Shown one piece after another: positions 10,801-18,900 of a stretch of DNA of 36,570 nt (its first letter is position 1; every line of letters starts with the position of its first letter). Made by a program: the position numbers and the translations under genes. The notes under the pieces are model-generated. The model saw nothing but the letters and a program-made list of their open reading frames with translations, had not been told where the DNA came from and made no database searches. The stretch comes from an uncultured Acidobacteriota bacterium (GTDB lineage Bacteria > Acidobacteriota > Thermoanaerobaculia > Multivoradales > SZUA-115). Location of the stretch: assembly GCA_937867335.1 (NCBI GenBank), contig CALMKX010000116.1:1-36570 (forward strand). The letters run 5' to 3'.

Positions 10801-13746
10801 GTGCACGTGATCTGGCTGCAGCAGCTGGAAGTGGAGACCCCGGCCGAGCAGCGGCTGCCGGTGACGCCCACCCTCGTCCGCCGCTCCCTCGGCGAGGCCC
10901 AGCCCGGATTGCACTATCTGCAGCTCGGCGCCAACGGGGAAGAGCGGGTGCGCGATCGCTTGCTCGCCGACAGCTCCCGGATCTATGTCACCAAGATCAA
11001 CAGCAACGGTGATACCGGCGCCCGCATGGCCATCGCGGCCGACACTCTGGGCGTCCACGTGGTGGCGACCGACGGCGGCTACGGCGGCAACGGGGCGAAG
11101 CTGTTCTACCTCGAGCTGGCTCCAGCCGACGGCGCCGTGCGCATCGACGCCACCGATTTGCTGAGCGGCGCGGCGGTGTCCCCGGCCAACCCCAGCCTGG
11201 GCCTGGCGCGGGACGGCAAAGTGAGCCTGGTGTATCAGGACTACGCCAACGAGGCCGCCGAGGTCTTCTCCCTCCAGCTCGACCCGGGCCTCGACGACCG
11301 CGACGGCAGCCCGGCCGTGCCGGCGCAGATCTTCACCGTCACGCCGCACTTCCTCACCTTCCCGGATGGCATCCATTCGCTGGTGCCGAGGGCGGCCTTC
11401 GACCGCGACGGCAACCCCTTCTTCACCTACTACGAGGGCTACTCGTTCGGCTCGTTTGGGGACCTCTTCGCCCGCGGGGCGACGCCTCTCGGCCTCACCC
11501 TGCTGCCGCGACAGGCGGTCACCGAGAACCAAAGCGTGATCATCCCCGGGCGCAACGGCGCCGCGGTGGCCTACCGGCAGCCCTCGATGTACTTGATGTT
11601 CAACGACCGCAGTACCGCCGGCGACGGCGTGATCTCCTTCTTCGTGGTCAACCCGGACCGCGACGGCGACGGCCTGGGGGATGCCGAGGAAGTGGCCGCC
11701 GGTCTCGCTCTCGACGATCCGGATACCGACAACGATGGCCTCTCGGACGGCTTCGAGGTGCGCTACGGCTTCGATCCCCACCAGGCGGGCGAGGAGCTCG
11801 CCGACGGCGACGGCGATGGCCTCAACAACCTCGAGGAGCAGGCGGCCGGCAGCGATCCGCTGCGTGCCGACACCGACGGCGACGGCCTCTCGGACGGTAC
11901 CGAGGTGCACAGCCTCTCGAGCTCGCCGAACGACCGCGACAGCGATCGAGATGGCCTGGCCGACGGCGATGAGGTGAATCAGTACGGCTCGAGCCCGACC
12001 CGCGAGGACACCGACAGCGACGGCCTGCCGGACGGCTACGAAGTGGCCCACGGCCTGGCTCCGAGCGACCCGGCCGACGGCACCGCCGACCTCGACGGGG
12101 ATGGCCTCACCGGCGGCCAGGAGTACCAGCTCGGCTCCGACCCCACGCTGGCCGACAGCGACGGCGACGGCCTGCTCGACGGCGCCGAGGTGGCGGCTGG
12201 CACCAGCCCCATCGCCGCCGACACCGACGGCGACTTCCTCTCGGACGGCTTCGAGGCGACGCTGGGCAGCTCGGGCTCCACTTTCGACAGCGACGGCGGC
12301 GGCCGGGGCGACGGTGGCGAGTACTTCGACGGCAGCGATCCCAACCAGCCGGCGGACGACCGCCCCGCCGTCGAGCTCACCGCGCTTGGCTCCAGCGTGA
12401 ACCAGGGTGCTGCCAGCGTGGTGGACTCGAGCGGCAACCTCCACCTGGTGTGGGCGAGCTACTCCCCGGACGACTTCTGCTCCGAGCTCTACTACAGCCT
12501 GCGCGCGCCCTCGGGGGCGACGTTGATCGCCGCGACGCCGTTGACTTTCGACTGCTCCGAGGTGGCTTCCCCCTCGCTCGCGATCGGCGCCGCCGGAAGG
12601 GTGGAGGTGGTGTTCAACTCCAGCCGAGACCAGGGCATCGAGGTCTATCTGCTGGTGCTCGATCCGGCTCTGGACGACCAGGACGGTTCGGCGGCCGATC
12701 CGGGCACGCTCGAACTGGCTCCGCCGGCGTTGCTCTCGGACCCGGATTTCCACGAGAGCCGGTCGCCCCGTTTCGCGGTGGACGGCAACGGGGACTTGCA
12801 CGTGGTGTGGGTGGACCGCTACCTCGAGGCCGGCCCGGACTTCGGCCGGGTGACGTTCGACCACATCTTCTACACCAAGGTGAATTCGCTCGGGGGCTCC
12901 CTGCTGTTCTCGCAGATCGTGGCCCAGGGGCCGGAATTCCAGGCCAACGGCGGGATCCAGCCGGCGGTGGCCGTGGACTCGGCGGGCAACCCCCACATCG
13001 CCTGGACCGGTACCCTCGGAACCGAGACCGGCCTCTACTATGCGATGCTCGACGGGGCGACCGGCGACGTGCGCATCGCTCCGACGCGGCTGGTGGCCGG
13101 AGCCGGGGCGCTCGGCTATGCCTCGCTCGGCTTCGACGCCAACCAGGAGCTCTCGGCCGTCTACCAGAACGTGGGCAGCGCAGGAGCGAGGGAGGTCTTC
13201 TCGCTCGGCCTCGATCCGAGCCTGGACGACCAGAACGGCGACGCCGCCAGTCCGGCGTTGATCGTCAACCTGGGGCCCGCGATCCTTTCGGCGGACGACG
13301 GCCGCTTCTCCTGCAACCCCACGGCAGTGGTGGCGGCGGACGGTTCCCTGGGAGTGAGCTTCTTCGAGCAAGCCTCCGAAGTGGGTGGCCTGGGCAGGCT
13401 GGTCGCCGCGGCCTGGAGCCAGGCCGGCACTCTCGCCGTGCCCATCCAGCCGATCGCCGACGGCGCGCCCTTCCGCGTGGATGCCGGTCGCCAGGCCCCG
13501 TTGAGCTGGCGCGGAGTGGAGCTCGCGGTCAGCTGGGGCGAGGAGGACGTCACGACCTTCGAAACCCGGGTGCTGTTCCGCCTGGCCAACCCGGACGACG
13601 ACCACGACGGCCTGGCCAACTGGGAGGAGCGGGTGAACGGCACCAACCCCAACCAACCCGACACCGACGGCGGCGGTGCCAGCGATGGCAAGGAAGTGAA
13701 AGTCGACGGCACCGACCCGCTCGACCCGGGGGACGATCTGCCGTAG
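4837..13746 (+). CDS. Giant secreted protein (2,969 aa) with TSP3-like, FG-GAP and Ig-like modules
   Basis: The start is ATG at 4837, overlapping the preceding stop as ATGA, and it opens a clear signal peptide (cleavage after FASPAAQAQ). Approximate order by residue: Big_2-like segment 100-195; F5/8 type C-like segment 215-365; calcium-binding TSP3-like block 377-525 (repeated DxDxDG); carboxypeptidase-regulatory-like domain 530-610; about a dozen FG-GAP/VCBS repeats 627-1298, expected to form a beta-propeller; two Ig-like domains 1321-1498; another regulatory-like domain 1507-1595; a DOMON-like beta region to 1742; TSP3 block 1745-1838; propeller-like module 1852-2255; TSP3 block 2273-2498; a second copy of that propeller-like module 2509-2918; a final short TSP3 block. 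There is no PEP-CTERM, sortase or autotransporter signal. The protein is probably calcium-stabilised and extracellular or cell-surface; adhesion or polymer binding is inferred. Confidence 0.88.
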   Translation: MIRRVPSVTRWSFAVAALAGTLAFASPAAQAQPLNQECTASVLNRYTRVAPDGTFALANVPVPLGAFRVRMVCERASGATERGNSDYTFGVPNGETPVLPIGFGPEEDPIPVRLLITSPATVFTPARPGAQLVTTGYLVNGVGVDLTLADTGTRYISSNTAIATVTPDGLVSSTRSGTFLVTAAREGLIATIVLRAELTTDADGDGIPDDFERGHDRDPGGVLLSRQPGVTVVASSAVEAPERVIDGSLNTSWTSRNRDAVNRGGAPFIELVLPQESRLAQIRLFGDRERRLSPYRVTAGRFQAWNAAGALLYDSGPRTLSALGDLALGVDLAAAKRVRFTPTGDLGPMDSIGEIQLYSGPGGGGLDANNAADAALDFDGDGLTNLQEFLRGTDLFAADSDADGASDGAEVALGSSPLLPDTDRDGLADGAEPNPGGDFDGDQIINVLDPDADNDGLPDGLEVRLRLDPQDADTDNDFVTDQAEDSDGDRFPNFEELAAGTDPGNPDSDGDGAVDGAELFFGCNPREAEQTTLAGRVTDAAGNPLAGARVYLAGQLRSTLTDAAGAFQFGTVSACPAALRLVAEQRTGASLLRGEGAVTAVVGGATDASTLVLRPFNGPAFANARLTVGSGPAAVEAGDLDGDGVPELVVALEGQNQVAVFTGAADRGYGAPRLFATGTGPKDLALLDLDADGRLDVVTANAGSNDLTVLRGLGDGSFAAASTVALPAGALSLSFGLLDRDLYPDLVVAGAVSLSVLLSRGDGTFQPLHNCALAGPPRSIAVADWNGDGLGDVAVAQDQGLVFLAGRGDGSFDPARSASSLPRLQSLVAVDVDQDGLVDLLATQRFASILIFLLGNGDGSFQQPVTFPAAANSKWLSTGDFDHDGRVDAALASEDSSGATLFYGTGDFHYFTDGLRVATGTPARALAVADFDLDGRADLASAQADPADSLTLTYGSGLRSFFDQNRLTQVGGPTALAAGRMNADPQLDLLFASDGAFSAFGLVSFLANPDGSYGRQTFQSGPAVDFAWVDFDSDGIRDALVANSVNNSVTRFAGQPDGGFVNLGAVSVGSEPVALAAGDFDGDGVVDAATTSTVGNDVSLLLGRLTGGFEPVQRLPLGAAPTDIAAGDLDGDGNDDLAVTVAAGVALLHSNGDGTFAAPVVVAAGTGPTSLLLADLDGDGHLDLAVANAGSRSLTVLLGNGTGSFLTARTSGGGGGAEIALPTAPRSVSTGDANGDGLPDLLVASRDSGDVTVLVGDGAGNFTESGRFAAAPGTLAALVGDADGDGLPDLVAANRSDASLSVVPQLAALPTSLISGDSEPPVVALTAPAAGTVIYAGEAQVLAATARDNLAVRSVSFSVDGQALSSDTSAPYQARLSGLAAGTYRLLARAVDTAGNSTDSPEITLEVRDNQAPQVAILSPAEGTQLQEGTSATLEASASDDGAVASVAFRLDGALLATATAPPYRFTFTVPTGASSTLAEVVATDDRGAQSTASRSYPVVADPLTTVTGRVVDTQGVPVEGVAVSVFDTFTSVSDASGNFSIPSVPTVRGAIVVLASKNLPTGLLFGRSAPFAPVPGGTTAVGNVVVRDDFTFTDPQGDQQDFAGPDFDIRSVVVDPDGANVRITVEVGDPMIVSRTSALLSFDLDQNPATGTASPIDARSPYGTTGLGSELELAIVRGRAADGETPISWFPDASSPTSFTLTVPLARLGGDIQLNLAVAIYNDFAPTQIDVAPNGSFFSIPPDLDSDGDGLPDAVEVRLDLDRFNPDTDGDGEGDALEDFDHDALANGRELALGTDPTLPDSDLDGLADGAEVDIHHTLPLVRDTDGGGRGDGVEVLFDGTNPLDPGDDRHRVQVNEQSSAFDPALALDAAGRVHAAWSFACSVYYALLTPGGEKLIGETPILDSCSNNDDLSLAVDSSGRVHLLWNDPARGVVYSVLDPSRDDQDGSPADLGSLEVVAPLVLAAPSQGLERTSISEARMALDPADRVHVIWLQQLEVETPAEQRLPVTPTLVRRSLGEAQPGLHYLQLGANGEERVRDRLLADSSRIYVTKINSNGDTGARMAIAADTLGVHVVATDGGYGGNGAKLFYLELAPADGAVRIDATDLLSGAAVSPANPSLGLARDGKVSLVYQDYANEAAEVFSLQLDPGLDDRDGSPAVPAQIFTVTPHFLTFPDGIHSLVPRAAFDRDGNPFFTYYEGYSFGSFGDLFARGATPLGLTLLPRQAVTENQSVIIPGRNGAAVAYRQPSMYLMFNDRSTAGDGVISFFVVNPDRDGDGLGDAEEVAAGLALDDPDTDNDGLSDGFEVRYGFDPHQAGEELADGDGDGLNNLEEQAAGSDPLRADTDGDGLSDGTEVHSLSSSPNDRDSDRDGLADGDEVNQYGSSPTREDTDSDGLPDGYEVAHGLAPSDPADGTADLDGDGLTGGQEYQLGSDPTLADSDGDGLLDGAEVAAGTSPIAADTDGDFLSDGFEATLGSSGSTFDSDGGGRGDGGEYFDGSDPNQPADDRPAVELTALGSSVNQGAASVVDSSGNLHLVWASYSPDDFCSELYYSLRAPSGATLIAATPLTFDCSEVASPSLAIGAAGRVEVVFNSSRDQGIEVYLLVLDPALDDQDGSAADPGTLELAPPALLSDPDFHESRSPRFAVDGNGDLHVVWVDRYLEAGPDFGRVTFDHIFYTKVNSLGGSLLFSQIVAQGPEFQANGGIQPAVAVDSAGNPHIAWTGTLGTETGLYYAMLDGATGDVRIAPTRLVAGAGALGYASLGFDANQELSAVYQNVGSAGAREVFSLGLDPSLDDQNGDAASPALIVNLGPAILSADDGRFSCNPTAVVAADGSLGVSFFEQASEVGGLGRLVAAAWSQAGTLAVPIQPIADGAPFRVDAGRQAPLSWRGVELAVSWGEEDVTTFETRVLFRLANPDDDHDGLANWEERVNGTNPNQPDTDGGGASDGKEVKVDGTDPLDPGDDLP
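5965..6405 (+). repeat. TSP3-like calcium-binding repeat block 1
   Basis: This run of short acidic repeats of the form DxDxDGxxDGxE is encoded in the giant protein (for example DFDGDGLTNLQEF, DTDRDGLADGAE, DADNDGLPDGLE). Such repeats bind calcium in thrombospondin type 3 and OmpA-linked proteins. The DNA is correspondingly repetitive (gacggcgacggcctc variants). Confidence 0.8.
10300..13740 (+). repeat. Internal module duplication in the giant protein
   Basis: A module of a TSP3 block, then a GGGRGDG...DGTNPLDPGDDR linker, then a propeller-like region occurs twice, at about 10300-11600 and 12290-13590. The corresponding linkers are DTDGGGRGDGVEVLFDGTNP and DSDGGGRGDGGEYFDGSDPN. Matching later segments include LDPSRDDQDGSPADLG and LDPALDDQDGSAADPG. 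The protein ends with a third linker copy (GGGASDGKEVKVDGTDPLDP), as if a third module had been lost or never added. Confidence 0.8.
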
Positions 13747-13828
13747 GCGGCGAGGCCGGCTCTGGGGCCTGCTCCCGCTGCCGGCCGGCCGCGAGTTGTT
13801 GTTGGGAGTGAGTTGAGAAAGACGGGTG

Positions 13829-13853
13829 GTGGCCGGCGCGGAGACCCGGCCAC
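13829..13853 (+). terminator. Candidate terminator after the giant gene
   Basis: There is a perfect 8-bp inverted repeat, GTGGCCGG (13829-13836) and CCGGCCAC (13846-13853), with a 9-nt loop, followed by TGTTTCT. It lies between the giant gene and the convergent small minus-strand gene. The T-run is weak, so this is moderate evidence. Confidence 0.45.
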
Positions 13854-13920
13854 TGTTTCTGGTTGCAAGTCCCTGCGTTCGGTAGAGCTTCGAACGCTGA
13901 AGCTATGTGGCGCCGGGTCG

Positions 13921-14151
13921 CTACTGGCGCCGAATCTGCCCGACGACCTCGAACACCACCGGTACGCCGTCGATCTCCTGAGGGATCGCTGCCTCGTTGT
14001 CCGGCTCTGTTTCGAAGTTGACCTTCACAGCGTAGTGTCCTTCCCGCTGCGTGAGCCCGATGCCGCTGAAGCTCGCAAGCGAGCCGAGAAGCTGCTTCCC
14101 CTTCTCCTTGGCTCGCCGCGCGCGTTCCAGATCCAGAAGAGTGCTTGCCAT
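13921..14151 (-). CDS. Small protein resembling the N-terminal domain of the adjacent protease
   Basis: The 76-residue product begins MASTLLDLERARRAKEKGKQ and continues with a predicted beta domain containing GIGLTQREGHYAVKV and GVPVVFEVVGQI. The same pattern (AIGVSGSDGDYRLAIRV, then VGIQLVGSV) occurs at about residues 49-95 of the upstream protease, suggesting a stand-alone copy of that domain. Similar small domains precede trypsin-like cores in other bacterial proteins. The gene follows the protease by 33 bp on the same strand and is probably cotranscribed. It has no signal peptide. A chaperone-like or inhibitory role toward the protease would fit but is speculative. Confidence 0.7.
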   Translation of the reverse strand: MASTLLDLERARRAKEKGKQLLGSLASFSGIGLTQREGHYAVKVNFETEPDNEAAIPQEIDGVPVVFEVVGQIRRQ

Positions 14152-14184
14152 GGTGCCTTCAGTCTAGCACTGCCGCTGCAGGGC

Positions 14185-15171
14185 TCAGGCCAGAGTCACC
14201 TGAAGGGCCGAGAGCACAGGGCCGATCGGATTGGCGTAGGTCTTGTCGAAGTCGTTGCCGGCGAAGAGGAGGCCGACGGCTCGAAGGTCTTGGTCCACGA
14301 TGAGGGATCCGCTATCTCCGCCCAGGCTGAAGGGTCCACCCTCTTCGGGATCCGGCTCGATCTCGATCTGGTCGTTGAACACGAGATGGCCCATGTCGTA
14401 ACGCACGCGGACGCCATCGAGCTCGAAAGCACTGATTCGCCCCTTTCTGCGGCCTGTAGTTCGGCCGATCTTGAAAACGGGTTCCAGGTCCGTGAGCGGG
14501 GTCTCGCGAACGCCTCCAAGCTGGCCGAGGTCGGTCAGGAGACCCGGCTGCGCCAGGGCCCCGTTGGCCAGTCGGGCGACCGCCGCATCGACGAGATTCA
14601 GCCGGTTGGCGTAGAGCGGAACGAAGCTGTGGAGTTCGGCGACGACGTCCACCGGGGCTTGCCCGCCATCCAGGGTCCCCTGCTGCACGATGTCGCTCCC
14701 GATCGGCAGCCGGTTCTCGTCGGCGAGAACGTGGTTGTTCGACAAGATCATGAAGCCGTCGCCGTTCGCAGAAAGGACGAAAGCGCCGAGCGTCCCTGCC
14801 ATCGTGTATCCCGCGGGCACGAATCCAACGGAGCCGCCGATCCGCAGTGGCCGGTTCTGCTGCTGATGCCAGGGTTGCTGTTTCACCACGGAGCCTACGA
14901 GCTGGATTCCGACCTCTCCTGCCGCGGCTTCCGAGATCCTGTCCAGTGTGGCCTGGATTCCCGGCGTCAAGGCGAAGACCCGAATCGCCAGCCGGTAGTC
15001 GCCGTCGCTGCCGCTGACTCCGATCGCAAGAGGACTCACCGGTTGCGAGTTCGGTAGCGCCGAAGGCGTGGCGGAACCGGCCTTCGCGCTGGCGGCGCTC
15101 AAGGGGAACGAACTGAGTTCACCCCGGGCAATGAGTTCTTGCTTCAGCGACCGTACAGAGTCCAGCTTCAT
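14185..15171 (-). CDS. Trypsin-like serine peptidase (NAL1-like), possibly cytosolic
   Basis: The start chosen is ATG at 15171, preceded by GGAGGG at good spacing; longer starts at 15183 or 15213 lack this. The 328-residue protein has an N-terminal beta domain (about 49-95) and then a chymotrypsin-fold core with a recognisable triad: His147 in ILSNNHVLA, Asp195 in LNLVDAAVARL and Ser287 in FSLGGDSGSL. The layout, with a late GGDSGS, an FKIGRTTGRRKG segment and a C-terminal GPVLSALQV, resembles the bacterial trypsin-like proteins related to plant NARROW LEAF 1. No signal peptide is visible, so it may act inside the cell. Its substrate is unknown. It is divergent from the RidA gene and forms a two-gene unit with the small downstream protein. 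Confidence 0.8.
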   Translation of the reverse strand: MKLDSVRSLKQELIARGELSSFPLSAASAKAGSATPSALPNSQPVSPLAIGVSGSDGDYRLAIRVFALTPGIQATLDRISEAAAGEVGIQLVGSVVKQQPWHQQQNRPLRIGGSVGFVPAGYTMAGTLGAFVLSANGDGFMILSNNHVLADENRLPIGSDIVQQGTLDGGQAPVDVVAELHSFVPLYANRLNLVDAAVARLANGALAQPGLLTDLGQLGGVRETPLTDLEPVFKIGRTTGRRKGRISAFELDGVRVRYDMGHLVFNDQIEIEPDPEEGGPFSLGGDSGSLIVDQDLRAVGLLFAGNDFDKTYANPIGPVLSALQVTLA

Positions 15172-15420
15172 GGCACCCTCCATCAGGTGGCGTGAGCACG
15201 GAAGTGGAAGCACCCCGCGCTACCTATAGGAGACGGAAAAGGGTCGCAGATTCTCGCAAACCGACGGAGAATGGCGAGAAGCGGCATGGTGCGCATCCCC
15301 AGAAGCCCACCCGAGAGATCGGCGGCGGAGGCTATGCTGTGCCGGGGCTTCCGGGACTCGGGCGGCGCCGTGCTTTCGCGCAGGCAGCTCTTGCAGTGAC
15401 TTCCAAGGAGACCTCGAGTG

Positions 15421-15804
15421 ATGACCGGTCGGTCGATCAATTCGGCAGCAGCGCCCGCCCCGGTTGGGGGGTATTCGCAGGCTTTCGAAGTGGCGGGGGC
15501 CCGGCGGTTGCTCTTTGTCAGCGGGCAGGTGCCGGAGTCTCGGGATGGTGAGGTGCCGGCGGACTTCCGGGGGCAGGCGCGGCTGGCGTGGGCGAATCTG
15601 CTGGCCCAGCTCGATGCGGCTTCGATGTCGGTCGAGAACCTGGTCAAGGTGACGATCTTCCTCTCTTCTCGGGACTATGCAGAGGCCAACGGGGAGCTGA
15701 GGGCGGAGGTGCTGGGGAGCCACTGCCCGGCCCTGACGGTGATCATCACCGGCATCTTCGACGAGCGGTGGCTGCTCGAGATCGAGGCCTTTGCGGTGGC
15801 TTGA
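15421..15804 (+). CDS. RidA/YjgF/UK114 family protein
   Basis: This product of about 127 residues has the RidA family pattern: PAPVGGYSQAFEVAGARRLL near the start, FVSGQVPESRDG, a central DFRGQARLAWANLLAQL helix, VKVTIFLSSRDYAEAN, and a C-terminal PALTVIITGIFDERWLLEIE. RidA proteins are trimers that hydrolyse reactive enamine/imine intermediates formed by PLP enzymes. The catalytic arginine of true RidA, normally in an R-PA motif before the last strand, is not evident (here SHCPALTV), so this belongs to one of the other Rid subfamilies and may not have deaminase activity. AAGGAG precedes both GTG 15418 and ATG 15421. It is followed after 146 bp by the large glutamate dehydrogenase. Confidence 0.85.
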   Translation: MTGRSINSAAAPAPVGGYSQAFEVAGARRLLFVSGQVPESRDGEVPADFRGQARLAWANLLAQLDAASMSVENLVKVTIFLSSRDYAEANGELRAEVLGSHCPALTVIITGIFDERWLLEIEAFAVA

Positions 15805-15950
15805 GGGTGGTGCCGCCATGGCTCCGTCACCCGCCGCCTCGGTTCGCCCACCCGTTCGATCTGGCTCAGGCTCAGGCGGTCTGGGATAGGCTAATCCTGC
15901 TCGGAAAAGGGGCGGTTCGCCGCGTCTCGATAGGCCTTGCGAGGAGAGCC

Positions 15951-18900
15951 ATGGCTTCGACCGATGATCTGCGGAAGTCGGATGTGCTGGACAAAGTTGC
16001 CAACGAAGTTCGCGAGCGGCTGGGCGGGCCGGCGGGGCAGGCGGCGGAGGCCTTCACCCGGCGCTACTACGCCGGGGTGGCGGTAGACGACCTGCGCAGC
16101 CGCAGCACCCAGGATCTGGTGGGCGGCGCCCTCTCGCTGTGGATGCTGGCCCGGACCCGGCAGCCGGACGAGATCCTCGTCCGGGTGTTCAACCCCGAGC
16201 TCGAGAACGACGGCTGGACCTGCCGCCACACGGTGGTGGAGATGGTCAACACCGACCGCCCCTTCCTGGTGGACTCGGTGACCGCCGAGCTCCACCGCCA
16301 GGGCTTCGAGGTGCGGCTGGTGATCCACCCCGTGGTGCGGGTGGAGCGCAACGCCGCCGGAGAGGTGGTGGGGGTGGTGGACGAGGCGGCTCCCACGGCC
16401 GACGAGGTGCCGGTCGAGTCTCTGATGCACTTCGAGATCGATCGCATCGGCACCGCGGCCGAGCGGGAGAGCCTGCGCCAGGAGCTGCTGCACGTGCTCG
16501 CCACGGTGCGGGCGGCGGTGGACGACTGGATTCCCATGACCAACCGCCTGCAGTCGATCCTCGATGAGCTCCGGGACCGCCCGTTGCCGCCCGGGGTGGC
16601 CCAGGAGGAGCTGGACGAGACGGTGGCCTTCCTCGAGTGGCTGGTGGACGACCACATCACCTTCCTGGGCTTCCGGGACTACGAGCTGGTGCCCGGGGAG
16701 CGGGGCGAGGTGCTCCGGGCGGTGGACGGCTCCGGCCTCGGCATCCTGCGCGACGAGCTGCGTCTGTCTTCCACCCGCTCGCGCGAGCTCACGCCAGAGA
16801 TGAGCGCCTTCGCCCGCCGGCCGGAGCTGGTGTTCGTCACCAAAACCAACCGGCCCTCCCAGGTGCACCGCCCGGCGCACATGGACTACATCGGCATCAA
16901 GCGCTTCGACGCCGCCGGCAAAGTGGTGGGAGAGCACCGCTTCCAGGGCCTCTTCACCTCCCTGGCCTACCGCGAGCTGGCCGAGGAGATTCCGCTGCTG
17001 CGCCGCAAGGTGAAGTTGGTGATGCAGCGCGCCGGCTTCCGCCCCAAGGGCCACGACGCCAAGGCCCTGGCGCACATCCTCGAGACCTTCCCCAGGGACG
17101 AGCTTTTCCAGATCTCCCCCGGCGAGCTCTACGACACCGCGATGGGCATCCTGCAGCTCCAGGAGCGCCGGCGCCTGGCGGTGTTCATCCGCAAGGACAC
17201 CTTCGAGCGCTTCATCGCCTGCATGGTCTTCGTGCCCAGGGATCGCTACTCCACGGATCTACGCGAGCGCATAGAGGGCATCCTCGAGCGGGCCTTCGAC
17301 GGCAAGATCGGGGCGGTCTACACCCAGGTGGGCGTGGAGCCGCTGGCGCGGATCCAGTTCTTCCTTTCCGTGACCCCGGGCAAAGTGCCGGCCTACAACC
17401 CCCGCGACATCGAGGCCACCCTGGCCGAGAACGTGCGCGGCTGGAGCGATAGCCTGGCCGAGGTGCTGCGGGCCAAGGAGAGCGAGGAGCGGGCCGGCGA
17501 GCTGCTGCGCAAGTTCAGCGGTGCCTTCCCGATCGCCTACCAGGTGGCCAACCGCCCGGAGCAGGCGAGCTTCGACCTCGAGCGCATCGAGGAGGTGCTG
17601 GCCTCCGGTGGCCTCTCGTTGCACCTCTACCGGCCGGTGGGCATGGCCCGCAACCGGGCCCGCTTCAAGGTCTACGACGCCGACGACCCGCTACCGCTCT
17701 CAGAAGTGGTGCCGCTGTTCGAGAACCTCGGCTTCAAGGTGGTGGCCGAGCAGCCTTACCAGGTGCAGCCGCCGGGAGGGCGGGTGGTGTGGGTGCGGGA
17801 CTTCGACCTGGTCTCTCTCGACGGCAGCGACTTCGACCCTGCCGACGTGCGCGACGGCCTGCAGGAGACCTTCGCCCGGGTGCGTTCCGGCGAGGCCGAG
17901 AGCGACGGCCTCAACCGCCTGGTGCTCGCGGCACGGCTGTCATGGCGAGAGGTGGCGATCCTACGGGCCTACTTGAAGTACCTGCGCCAGGCCCGAATCC
18001 CCTTCGGCCAGGAGTACATGATCCAGACCCTGACTCGCAACGCCCCGGTGGCTCGCCTCTTGGTAGAGCTCTTCCGGGCGAGCTTCGACCCGGACCTTGC
18101 GGGCGACCGCGGGGCCCAGGTGGCGGGGATCCAGGAGCAGCTCGCCGAGGCGATGAACCGGGTGGCCAACGCCGAGGAGGACCGCGTGCTGCGCCGGTTC
18201 TCGAACGCTCTGCAGTCCACCCTGCGCACCAACTACTTCCAGCAAGGAGAAGGCGGCGGCCCGAAGCCTTACCTCTCCTTCAAGCTCAACTCCCACGAGC
18301 TGGTAGGCCTGCCCTCGCCTCGACCGCTCTACGAGATCTGGGTCTATTCGCCGCGGGTGGAGGCCATCCACCTGCGGGGCGGCAAGGTGGCCCGGGGTGG
18401 CATCCGCTGGTCCGACCGGCCGGAAGATTTCCGCACCGAGATCCTCGACTTGATGAAGACCCAGATGGTGAAGAACGCGGTGATCGTGCCGGTGGGCGCC
18501 AAGGGCGGCTTCGTGGTGAAGCGGCCGCCGGCCGACCGCCAGGCGTTCCAGGAAGAGGGCGTGGCCTGCTACAAGATGCTGGTACGCGGCCTGCTCGACA
18601 TCACCGACAACTACCGGGGCAACGAGATCGTGCCGCCGCCGCGGGTGGTGCGCCGCGATGAAGGAGACCCCTACCTGGTGGTGGCGGCGGACAAGGGTAC
18701 CGCCACCTTCTCGGACATCGCCAACGGTCTCTCGGCCGAGTATTCCTTCTGGCTGCGGGACGCCTTCGCCTCCGGCGGCTCGGCGGGCTACGACCACAAG
18801 AAGATGGCGATCACCTCCCGCGGTGCCTGGGAGTCGGTGAAACGCCACTTCCGCGAGATGGGCAAGGACACCCAGAGCCAGGATTTCACCGTGGTGGGCG

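Noticed and set aside
8659-13656. A 1,665-codon open frame on the minus strand opposite the giant gene.
   Set aside because: It is the antisense of GC-rich, repeat-coding DNA with strong third-position GC bias; the translation is low-complexity Val/Ala/Arg/Gly with no domains or start signals.
13813-15057. A 414-codon plus-strand frame opposite the protease pair.
   Set aside because: The minus strand gives a protease with an intact catalytic triad and a good ribosome-binding site; the plus frame gives nothing recognisable.
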